Below, in pieces: positions 1 to 16,158 of a DNA stretch of 43,047 nt. The DNA lies in the NCBI GenBank assembly GCA_043381765.1, contig JBHJMP010000852.1:1-43047 (forward strand), in the 5' to 3' direction. Position 1 is the first letter of the stretch. Each line of letters starts with the position of its first letter. Under the pieces are notes generated by a model that worked only from the letters and a program-made list of their open reading frames with translations, was not told where the DNA came from and made no database searches. The stretch is from Collodictyon triciliatum. Lineage: Eukaryota; CRuMs. The position numbers and the translations under genes were made by a program.

Positions 1-228
1 ACAGACTATGCCGCCTTCTCACAGCCACGGAAAGCACCACAAACAGACTCCTTTTGCCTCAAAACGAACTACGTACAAAGGTTGGCCTGGGTCGCTTCTT
101 TCTCTTTTTTTTCTTCTTTCTCTTTCTCTTTCTCTTTCTCTTTCTCTTTCTCTTTCTCTTTCTCTTTCTCTTTCTCTTTCTCTTTCTCTTTCTCTTTCTC
201 TTTCTCTTTCTTTCCGTCATTAAACATT
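1..228. other. 5' flank with hexamer microsatellite
   Basis: This stretch lies upstream of the first recognisable start codon at 229. Positions 117-211 are a nearly pure TTTCTC hexamer tract; the open frames across it are repeat artefacts. Nothing else is recognised. Confidence 0.6.
117..211. repeat. (TTTCTC)n microsatellite
   Basis: Hexamer pyrimidine tract ending about 18 bases before the start codon chosen for the first gene, so it would sit in its promoter or leader. Confidence 0.95.
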
Positions 229-3200
229 ATGGAGACTGATTCAAGTGTGGTATTTGTTTTCCGTTCAATATATGTACTTTCTCCAGACGAAGGAGAGCGT
301 ACAAGCTCAACCTCTGGCTTTCACGGGACCCGCGGATCTGTTGCGTTCGTTGAGGAGAACGTCAAAGAGGCCGGGACTGTTTCACCCTCGGTAGCAGAAC
401 TTTTTTCTCTGTTGTGGAATGTGAGTAAGAAATGCCTATGGTGAAGTTATATCATCATAGAAAGAAGATGATTGATATTTATGAGTTTACTCATCAAATG
501 GTGGAATATGATATCACACGAGCCTAATGTTTTAATTTGCTTTTCGGTGCTTATTCCTTGTTGGAAATAAAACGATTTATTTAATTATTTATTTGTAGAA
601 ATCATCCGAAAAGTTTGCCTTTCCCATTCCTCAAACAATCCTTCTTGATGAAGATGGCCACATTTCGAGTTGGCTTTTTACGTCAAAGGTTTGATTCCAC
701 TTCTAGTCTAGTTAAAATCTGGTGATATATCGATATTGATGTTGATAGTGATATTGTTTTCTTAAAAGAAAAAAGTGGTAGTTCTCCTTCGTAATGAAGT
801 AAAATGTCCAAAGGTTTCTGGATATATCTAAAAAGTATGGATGTTTTTGTTCATATCATTATTTTCTTACTAGGATGGCCAAACATTGAAAAAGTCTTCT
901 CACAAAACGACGGTTTCGGCTTTTCGAGATTCTCTTGTTCACGAGTCAATGTCAGATGGGTCAAATATTCACCAATACGTGTGTGTTGCGTGGAAAGGTG
1001 AACTGATTTCTCATCACTTGAGAAAAGAAAAGATCTGAAAGCTCATATTATCTTACTTTTTTTTTCAAATTGCAATTTAAAATAATGTATTGACATGTTC
1101 TTTTGAGTGTTTGGGAATCCTAAATTTGACTCCTTTTTTCAAAATGCAGATGGAGATTCAATTATTATGAAAGGTAATGAGTTTTTCTCATTATGTGAAC
1201 AGCTTATTTTGGTGGAAGAAGGGAGCGATGATGCTGTGTTGAATGATTTACCGAATGCTTTACAAGCATATATTCGCCCTTTATTGGACCAGAAGTAAGT
1301 AATCGTTGAGCAAATATCAACTCATATTTTTTCTTGGCAAGATGCCAGAGGAACTGAGAGTAAAGTCTCTTCTGGTAATATTGAAATTGACTCTTGCAGA
1401 ACTTACGCGGTATGATTATCATATCTTTAAATTTGTCACTTCAGATACATAGCGACGTACAGTGTCGATTCCAAAGGAGAAATATCTTGCGAAGTTAGCT
1501 GCAAAAAAATCTATCCGAGGTATTCGCCTCGCATTTGTGATAATCTTGACGCTTTTTATTTCTCTAATTGGTTCGTGTATAGTGTAAAAGCGTGGACACT
1601 TATGATTAATTGAGAGCACTTAAGATAAAATCGTAATAGCAAGACCCAGACCACATCGTTATTTACGTCGGGTGTTACCCCGTCAGGTTTGTTCGTAATG
1701 CGAATGAGAGCTACACTCACCTCTCTGTAATAGTGTCTGAATATCGATGGCCGTAAAGTTTCGTCATATTATGTTCATTTATAATAGCATCTGCCGTTTC
1801 AGACGTGCGAAACGCGATGATTTATATACTCCAGTACCTTGGGTGCATACATGAAATAGTGAGTAATACGTTTTCTTTCATTCACAGGTATCTGTGTATA
1901 TTTTTTTGTGCATGTTTTATGAATTTATTTTCATACGTAATAAAAGTTTACGTCACTTGGCAGAATCCCCGTCTTTTGGTTGCAGAGTTTATTCAAGATA
2001 ATATGGGCCGAGTATTATTATATTTTTATAACTATACGATTTCTTTCTTGTAAATGAACCAAGAACTAAGGTATTTCTAGGCTTGGTTAACCGAAAAGAC
2101 GACAATGTACTTACTGTAAAGCGTATTCAAATAGCTATTTCTGCTTTGTATTACAAGGGCACAGTATGCACGACCCATCCGACACTCTCCAATCACTGGA
2201 ACAGTATATTTCCACATTTCCATTCCATAATACTTGGTTCATGTACGGGTGCCTTTATCTGATTTTGATGGCGAAAAAAAAAAACACTGATGTGCTCTAG
2301 CATTAAAATGTCAGCTCCATTTTATGTTTTTTTTTTATCTCTAATCCTATTTAAATTGTATTGCCCCTTTACAACAGCCTGCCAATTCACGGCCTCCGTC
2401 TGTGGCCATTCCATCTCTTGATTTTCGCCATTTAGGAATGGGAAGTCGCTCTACTAGTATTTCATCTCTGTCACAAAGAAACCCACCACGCTCAACTTCT
2501 CGCTCTAATATGGCGTATACACCACATACGCCGCACAGGTCAGTGATGATAATTATTTCGCAAGAAAAAATGAATGTCATTGTGTTATATCCATCATACA
2601 TGTTGTAAATTTATTTTACTTCCTGGAAAAAATAATAATATCACAGCACAAATAAAATTTTATCAGAGCCAAGTAGGTGGAAGTATATGAACTATAACAC
2701 TTATAATTCATCCCCTTCAGTGAAAGACCTCACACAGCTCCTCCACAATCCACTGTGAATGATTATGACTATAGTAAGGGTATAAGTTCGTCTCATAGGG
2801 TAAATGAAAATGATGTAATTCACCGCCTTGATGAAAGAAAATCGATGGAAACCCTGTGTTTTATACGAATATATACTCATTTTCGGCCTGGCGTGTAATT
2901 TCAATTTTCTTGTCCATTTAGCACCGCTCAATCCCCGCGACAGGTTCCTCAAGTCGCGGTAATAACAATAACCTCGTATTGGAACTTACGATGGAGATTG
3001 ACGCCTGTAAGGTACACCTGCTATTAAATCGCAAGCAAAGCGTAGGCGTATTTGCTAAGCCGCACTATACAATAGGCACAAATTGCGAATGTTTTTCGAG
3101 ACCTTGCCTTATACAATGAAAAACTTCGTGTGAGGACAGAAGAGGCTAATAAAGCCGAGACTGAGTACATGAAAATGAAGCAAGAACTTGAGCTTATCGC

Positions 3201-4233
3201 TGCTGAGAAGCAGGAGCTGACGAACACGCTCTCCCAAGTATGGACCGAGGCGAAGCAACAAGCACAAGTGCTAAAGAAGAAGGAGCTTTTCCTCCAAGAA
3301 CAAGAGAATAGGCTGCAAGCGGTAATTCAAGAGAAAGATTCGCTCGCTCGACATTTGTCGGATGTCATTGTGGACCTTAAAGGCAAGCTGCAGATTCAAT
3401 CAACCAAGATGAGTGTCTCTGTTACCGATGGCCGCGAGATAGAGCAGCGCATTCAGGAAGTCCAGGCGCAGATTAATGAGGTCAGGGAAGTACGGGATAC
3501 CGAACAACGGCGAGTGGCTGAGCTTCAAACAGCACTTGCGACCAGGGAGCGGGAGCTGCGCCTGAAGTTGGACAGAGCAGACCGATTCAGAATAGACCCT
3601 ACCCGAAAAGAAAGCAGTCCAAGAGCGAAAGCAAACGCCTCGTGGGCGAAAGGAACATCCCAGCCACAGACAGGCAGCACCAAGAAAATCCCGCCATCCA
3701 TTTCCACAGGCCTGGGTGGCTCCATGGCATCGGCTACATCTGCTGCATCACCCACAATCAGCCCGACTGCAACCTACGTAGGACTAGCCAACCAGCTCAC
3801 GCCAAGACAAGCTGCGAACTATCCCTCTGGGGTGGCACAAGAGGCAGATGAAGACCCTGATGATGGCAATCTCAGTCCTACTTTGGTTGCCAGAGCAGCC
3901 CCAGTCTTTCGCAGCTCTATAGCAGCCGCATATTCGGACGAGGACATACGCCAAGACCCAAACACGCGCCCTATTGTTGCTTCCAAACGGGATTTGCTTG
4001 ATAGGCGTGCATCTCCTCTCCCTTTGGCAGAAAACGAGTAAGCGCCAGGCTTCATTAATGGGCCCAAAAGGGGCCGCCGTCGCTCCTGTTGTATATTCAC
4101 GCACTGTCATCCTTGCAGCAACGGCCTCCGGTTGAGTCTACCGAAGCTGTCTGTCTTTGGTTGTGAGAGATGTCTGGAAAAATTCGGTTACCGAGCCAAT
4201 CACACATACACCGCTAGTGATTTCTATCAATAA
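229..4233 (+). CDS. Coiled-coil protein of unknown family, 12 exons, 706 aa
   Basis: I do not recognise the family. Exons by phase and splice sites: 229-420, 599-688, 874-997, 1150-1294, 1445-1519, 1803-1842, 1964-2011, 2378-2538, 2721-2799, 2922-3011, 3076-4037, 4119-4233. They sum to 707 codons with the stop. Exons 1803-2011 are the weakest part; an alternative open stretch lies at about 2082-2241. The order is an N-terminal mixed alpha/beta-looking region (about residues 65-220), a Ser/Pro/Arg-rich linker, a coiled coil (about 330-470, rich in E, K, Q and A in heptads), a Ser/Thr/Pro/Ala-rich tail, and a 38-residue end carrying a CxxC (sequence FGCERCLEKF). The last intron (4038-4118) replaces an in-frame TAA at 4039, and using it adds the CxxC tail with matching phase. 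A scaffold or cytoskeletal role is only a guess. An earlier start upstream cannot be excluded. Confidence 0.6.
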
Positions 4234-4496
4234 AGGCGAAACTGAAATGTATTTATTTGTTGCACATGCGTTTGTTTCTTTCTTGCTGGTGTTGTGTTTA
4301 TCATATCTTCTCTGCCATGCCAAGCGGCATCCTGTCTATCCCCTCAGGGCATAAGAAAATGTTGCAGCGTGGGTCCTTACGAACGAACTGACATGTACTC
4401 CTCTGCACAGATTCAAAATCGAAGTCAGTAGCCACATTTTAGTGGCATTCTTACAAAAATAAAAATAGGCACGAGAAGCTATACGTGTATTTGCTT
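4234..4496. other. Convergent intergenic region
   Basis: This is the 3' ends of two convergent genes. AATAAA-like hexamers overlap the upstream stop (about 4229) and lie near 4458. No coding signal is seen. Confidence 0.5.
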
Positions 4497-7388
4497 TCAA
4501 CGAGGATTACCATTGCTGACATGGCGTGTCTCTTGGAGGTTCTTCCACACAAACAGGGTACATGGCACTCCAATCAGGCAGAAAATAAGGAAAGTGGCAG
4601 ACTACACGAAACAATGTGTTGATTTTTGTTCAAGAAAATGATACGCAGCAGTAAGTAAAAGATAATCATATATCAATATGCCTCCATGGTGCAATGGAAT
4701 CAACATCATTATCAAATACCGGTCCGATGCCAGAAATCAAAGAGGGGAAGGTCAGGGTCAGTAACAAATTCAGCATCCATTGAACAAAATTCATGAAGGA
4801 TGTTGCCTTTGCACGAAGTTCGTCATCGTAAAGCTCTAATCAGCAAATAGAGATGAGATTAAATAATCCCAGATAATTTATGAGCATCGTGTCATGAGCG
4901 AAAGGTGAGCGTGCACATAATTTTACGTGCCTGATAGGATGACAAAGAACAGTGGTCCCGGCTGCAGGATGAAAAATAAAACAAAAAATTAGGAAAAGGT
5001 TGGTTTTAAACGAGAGAAAAATTCAGCATGAGTGGATTGTTAATTAAAAAGAAAAAATATCTAATAAACGAACCCCAATTTCAAAACCGAAGATGAATAT
5101 GGCAAGACTAATACGCAAGTGTATCGATTGGATCAGTACAGAGTGCCCAGTTACAATCACACTTCTTTTTTTTTAAAAAAAAAAAATCCTTGAGGAATGA
5201 GTGGTACGCATAGGATATACCTGGGGATGGCGAGGCCAGCCTTATCATCATCCAAAACAAAAAAGGCAAGAGCCATTCCAGCGTTTGCGATGGTCATCAT
5301 CAGAAGTCCTAAAAAAAAAAATTATGTAAAAATGTAAAACAAAATAATGTAAAAATGTAGTAAAAAAAAAACGAAAGTATAAAATTGCAGAGTGAGAGCA
5401 TTGTTGAGGAGGGACAATAACACGCAAAAGGACCACAAAAAAAAAAAATAGCTGTGGTAAATGAAAATTTTCACTATACCATAGAGCAGCAGAGGCTTAC
5501 GACCAATTCTGTCAACAAGATATAAAGAGACGATGACACTGATAAAGTTCCAAAATCCGACAACTGAAACATGAGGTACATAGATCGTTATTTATATTTT
5601 GCTTTTTGTAAATCAGCAGCAAGGCAACATGATGTGCGTATGAAATAATGTCCCATAAAGTGCCTCACAGGTCGTTGCCAAGACTGATTCTTTGATACCA
5701 GCATCTTCAAAGATTTTCGGTGCGTAGTAAATAATGGCGTTGATTCCTGTCAACTTTGGTGGTTTCAAAAGCTTGTAAGAAAATAAAAGGATGGAAAATG
5801 TGTACATGGAATTCGAGATGGTTCCAGATAGCATATTTGAAGTAACCTGATTGCAAGCAGCCAGGCAAATACCGATGAAAAATTCATTTCTCCTGTCAAG
5901 CAAGGGTCTATATTCGTCCAAGAGCGACTTCCTTTGATATCAAAAAAAAAATCACAAACATGATATGCATTTTATTACATCCACTAATTAAAGGAGAGCT
6001 GCATGGCTACATGATTGAACTCATCAACGATTTGGTATGGTGATAGGAGAGACACAGTAGAAAGAAATGAAGTTAGCTTACTGTTTGGAGTTCAAAAGAG
6101 GCTCGGCCGATTGTCTAAAGTGATTCATCGGACGTTTTGTACCAAAAATTAATGGAAGGAATCCGATTAGAATCGCGGACTGAAAATACCAGCAATACTT
6201 TTTATTGTCGTTCATTTGTCATTTATTTTCGTGTAATAAATATATTCTTCTTACAGGGACTCTGTCGATTTCTTGATATACGCGCCGCTTTCTGGGAGGA
6301 AGAAAATGGCCAAGAGAATAAAGACTCCGGGGATGGAACCGAATCCTAGCTGGTATCTATACAACAAGGAAGCAAATTCATGTAAGTAGCGGAGTTGAAC
6401 AGGATGAAAGTATAAACGTACCGATAGTTGTCCTTATCGCTCAAGTAGCATTCATCTGGTTTGTCCAGCTCGCAGAATCCGAGACCAGTCAGGTAAGCAA
6501 TGAATATTCCGCAACAAATAGAAAGTTGAAAGATGGTTCCCATTTGCCCGCGAATGTGCTCTTTGATTAGGACATATATTTTAAGAATGAGAAAAAGTAA
6601 TCAAGTAATTAGCAAGGATGGCTTTAAGCCAATTTGCACTAGAACAATAAGGGAAAAGCATGATGGCACCACTTTCATTAAGTTGAGAATGAGAAAAGGG
6701 TTTAAAAATACCGGGCGATAATTCAGCAACGTAAGTAGGAATCACCACGGAGGCGATACCTACAGAAATACCGAGTACTCCACGAATCACACAAAAGAAG
6801 GCAAAGTCAAACTCGTTTGCCAAAAGGATACACGCAACGACGCAAATCTAATGATATGTCCAAAATGCAGCCCCATCGTTTAACCAAAGAAATATGACAT
6901 GAATCAAAAATGAAAATGAAAAAAAAAAGCACCCTAAGACGGTTTCTTACAGAGTCTTCAATTATTATCTGGTAGTGTATGCAGTACTTCATCATCTCTT
7001 TCTTCTTTTTTTTTTTGATAGATTATAAAACATGTCTATTGAGAGCAAGTACTAACCAGCCCGCAGATCTGAATCGGTAGGCGGCGACCATACTTGTCGG
7101 CAAAGGCGCCAGAGGTCGAGGCACCAAGGATAGCACCAAACAGAATCGTGGCTGTGGAAAGGCCCTCTTGGAAGCCAGACAGGTCGTACTTTTCCCTATG
7201 GCGTGTATGTGTGAATCTCTGTCCTTCGCCATATGTCAGTTTTTGATCATCCGCTTCCATGTGGGAGCTCGGTGATCACACTATTTGTTTACGCTCCCAG
7301 AAGGCAGACAAACTGAAAAAAAATGTGATCGGAGCATAAAGGAAGAGCAAGGGTGAGAGAGTGAGAGTGAGAGTGAAAGTGAAAGTGA

Positions 7389-7436
<48 letters not shown>

Positions 7437-7594
7437 AGGGGAAGGGGAGGAGAAAGGGCTTTGTGGATATATCATGAGACAGACTTTATCATTTCGCCGA
7501 CATTTGCAATGATTCCAGTGTTGTAGCCAAAGTTAATGCCTGCTGCGCACGAAAGAAGCCCAGCTACTGTTAGGATCAGCTTCGGAGAGTCCAT
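4497..7594 (-). CDS. Sugar-porter family MFS transporter, 14 exons, 428 aa
   Basis: Predicted 12-helix hexose-type carrier of the major facilitator superfamily, acting in a cellular membrane; the substrate cannot be read. Exons (descending): 7594-7485, 7195-7057, 6847-6712, 6560-6422, 6356-6255, 6114-6082, 5931-5847, 5753-5669, 5563-5480, 5308-5221, 5107-5074, 4961-4931, 4835-4720, 4601-4497; total 1287 nt, all phases agree. Hallmarks are GFQEGL and DKYGRR after helix 2, IPTYVAELSP before helix 5, LTGINAIIYYAP in helix 7, DRIGRKPLLLYG between helices 8 and 9, and LQET at the C-terminus. After helix 6 the usual PESPR is PESGAY, and the central cytoplasmic loop is short. Exon 6 (33 nt) was chosen over a longer frame because only it fits the phase. 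The intron between exons 12 and 13 starts with GC rather than GT. The start Met directly precedes helix 1. Confidence 0.88.
4839..4930 (-). other. GC-AG intron of the transporter gene
   Basis: The donor on the minus strand reads CAG|GCACGT. Splicing from 4931 to an acceptor ending near 4836 joins VILS to ELYDDELRAKA in frame, matching the sugar-porter pattern V-S-E-x-x-x-x-x-x-R-x-K-A. The nearby GT donor three bases on would give an immediate stop. Confidence 0.75.
5166..5186. repeat. T9A12 dyad
   Basis: T tract joined directly to A tract, in the intron between exons 10 and 11 of the transporter gene. Confidence 0.85.
7354..7437. repeat. (GTGAGA)n microsatellite in MFS intron 1
   Basis: Hexamer purine-rich tract wholly within the first intron (7196-7484) of the transporter gene. 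Confidence 0.95.
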
Positions 7595-9144
7595 TCCTGG
7601 GTGCTGGTTGCGCCTATGCTTCGTCATTCGAGAAAGAAATGAACGAATAAATGAATCAATGTCAGTTCCCTCTGCTCATGCCGCGCCATTGTGGAGTTTG
7701 GATGAAGAGAAAAAAAACAGTGCCGCATTTCTTGACTTCTCAGAATGAATCAAAGAATGTGATATGTCAGTGAGAAACATCAGGAATTAAAGGGTTGTGT
7801 TATTCTTGTGCTATTGGCTTCTTGCGGTGTTATCGGCATCGGATAGTCGGATGTGTTTGAACCAACAGCCACACATATCATGTTTAGGTTGCGATAGCTT
7901 TGCTTCAAAAAGAGCGCCTCCGCCTCTCTCGATGACTAGTTGGCTGGCTTATTGGAGGACGCGACAGAGTGGCCGAGCGCAGGCTGCTTGGATAACTTTG
8001 CTGTGCGTGTGAAGCGGAAGTCAAGTGTTCTTTATTTTTTATTACTATTTTTTTTTTTTTTTTTTTGATAAAGGGTTGTGAGTTGTGTGTGGCTTGTCAC
8101 TTCGGCTTTTCTGGAATTCCTTCTTCTGGCGATGTGTTCGGTGTATCTCCAAACAAAAAATGTGACAGGCGCCACCATTCAATGTGATCATCCAATTTTG
8201 TGCATTTATTTTAGATTATCTAGAAAGGGTATGTCATTTTTATAAGAAGATTGTATTGCATATATGGATTTTATAATATAATTCAGTAAATTTTCTAATT
8301 ATACCTTTTAAGTGGCTCTTAAGCACTAAAAGACCTAATAATAATTATAATTTTCTAGAAAAATGTTACCAACAACAGTTTGACGCATTCATTCTGTGAT
8401 TCTGCTCCTACGCAGCAAATCATCTTCCGCACTTTGCTTTACAAGATTCAAGAATCTGGACATCGCTTAATTGCCCACCGAAGCCAGAAAGCCACTTCTT
8501 TTTTCTTCCCACACAGCCTCAACGCGAGTACACTGGATTACAACCTAAGTGGCTGGGGATTTGTAGGGAGTCTAAAGAAGGTGAGGTTCTCTACAAACAA
8601 AACAGACCTTGGTTCTTCAACCACAACGCTCTTGTAAAGGCACAAGGGACTAGCTTTCACAGTGCGGAGCAGCTGCGTTCTCCTAGATCTTCGAAAGGGC
8701 AAACAAACCCCACCCACCTACTTTGCTTTCCCTCTGCCACTGCTCCCTCAACAACCGCAAACATTCCACAAATGTTCATTCAAAACTGGAAACGATTTGA
8801 AATGATATCGATCCTTCCAGAAAGTGGTGAATCACAAAGGCATCTCCGAAAACCCAGGAATCAGAACGCAACTTCGATGTGCCTCGGGTTATGAGACTTG
8901 ATGGAATCTGCAAGAGCACACAGAAAGGAACCGATTCCTCTGAATAAAGCCAAGACTCTTCGCAAAGTGGGGAGAAATGGAAAACTTTGCATCGGTGGGG
9001 AAAGCTGCCTCGATCAAAGCTTATTCACTTATGCGTTGCTTGGCTAACTTCGCCCTTTCTGTCTTGTATAGTTACTTCTCTTGTATTCGTGTTTGCTGTA
9101 CACGAGCAAGCGTTTAACATCCACAGAAGAAAAACAAAAACAAA
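7595..9144. other. Divergent intergenic region
   Basis: This 1.5 kb separates the start codons of two divergent genes and should hold both promoters. A poly-T run sits at about 8050-8066. Open frames of 70-85 codons occur at 7797-8012 and 8380-8637 (+), but neither has recognisable domains or splice context. I see no RNA gene. Confidence 0.5.
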
Positions 9145-14547
<5,403 letters not shown>

Positions 14548-15096
14548 TATTCGCAACGCACTCCTTACGGTACCCGTTCAATCTGTTTATGCAAATGTCA
14601 ACCACGCCTCAACCGAGAATCGTCACCTTTTGCTTCTTTTTTTCCCCCCTCATTTTCCCCTCATTGAACACATCGACAAATACATAAAGTGCTGCTAAAG
14701 GAAGCCTCCTTTTTTTTCTTCAGTTTTTTTTTCCCCCTCTTCTTTTTCCTCTTCATTTCTCTCGGTACATGACAGAGAATGCTAACCCAGTCGATAAAAG
14801 CCCAGCATTAGTGGAATTAGATTCTTTTGTAAACATATCACAACTCCTAACCAGCCCATTATGCACAAAGAAAGCAGTGAAAAGATGTCTTTGAAAAGGA
14901 GGAAACAATAATCATTTTATTGCAAGTTGCGGGTGGTCAAACCTCAATGCCGGTCGTTTTTTTTTATCTTCTCTCCTTCTTTCGTTCCTTTTTAAGCTTT
15001 TCCGCCTTTTTTTTTTTTTTTGGAAGAAAAAAGTATTGGTGATGAATATTCAGTATGTCAAGCGATGTCTAGATGTAGATGCATACATTCTGATTG

Positions 15097-15133
<37 letters not shown>

Positions 15134-15180
15134 TCGGTACAAGAGGAGATACGGGCTGTGGTGATTAAGCAGCAGAGCGC
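14548..15180. other. Convergent intergenic region
   Basis: This lies between two convergent stop codons. It is T-rich, with several T8-T12 runs, and holds an ATTG tetranucleotide microsatellite at 15098-15132. No gene is seen. Confidence 0.6.
15098..15132. repeat. (ATTG)n microsatellite
   Basis: Tetranucleotide tract about 50 bases beyond the stop codon of the ankyrin-Tubby gene, probably in its 3' UTR. Confidence 0.9.
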
Positions 15181-16064
15181 CTAGAACGTATCCAGCGTGG
15201 CAATGGCAGAGCAGAATGCCTGGAATGCAGACATGGGATACATAAAGTCCATTCCGTAGCTGCCGTCCTGCAGCCGGCCCACCTGGAGAACAACGTCTGT
15301 GCAGAGTGCGCAGGACTTTATCACTTGGCTGGGCATACATATATGTATATTCATGGCGATATAAATCGCAAACGATTCTGCGTCTTGGATGGCACAGAGT
15401 GGGAAAGACACATAGACGTACTTCGGATGGTCCCGATTTCGATTTCCAGCTGGAAGTTGCGATTGGAGGGGACGCGGGGGCGGCCATAAAAGTTGTGGAC
15501 GTGCGTGTTGCTTTCTAATGGGTTGGATGGAAATATTTTATACATCTGGGCTTCTCGAATCCTGATATGGTGGCAATACTCCTGCCGCGGTGGATATTCT
15601 CATCGCTGTTGCTTTGACTTTTTCTACCATAATCATAACTTTCTGCTGTTATAAACGTTGTTTGTTTTGTTATCCTCTTTTTTGCTTGTGTTCTTTTTGA
15701 AAAAAAGAAGAAAATAAGGAGCTTCTTTTGGTAATCACATCACTCCTCGATTTTAAATGAACTCACTCGCGTGCCACGTCGGAAGCCGGGCGTGAAGAAT
15801 CATAATGTCCGGGTCTTCGCCGTGTCGGTCGAATCGTTTCTTGAGGCTTTCGGATTTCCTCATCGGCACGATGGACAAGTGTTGGTTGTTCAGAATGATT
15901 GGAATTAAGACAGTCATGTTTCTCGGGGCTTTGTCTGTCTGGTTATATTGTAGGACGCAGATATAAGTGATTTGGTCGGTTGGTGGGACGGGTGGGCTAT
16001 GATAAATATATATAACGAAAGATAATGAGAGCAAAGTAATCAAACGATATATAGAGTGATGGCT

Positions 16065-16158
<94 letters not shown>

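Noticed and set aside
7962-8035. tRNA-like start (GAGTGGCCGAG with a possible D arm), followed by T-rich DNA
   Set aside because: No T arm or B box with the GTTCRA core and no 3' acceptor pairing; the cloverleaf cannot be completed.
8380-8637. 85-codon plus-strand frame between the transporter and UBE3A genes
   Set aside because: No similarity or domain recognised, and it sits in divergent promoter space; kept only as a note in the intergenic entry.
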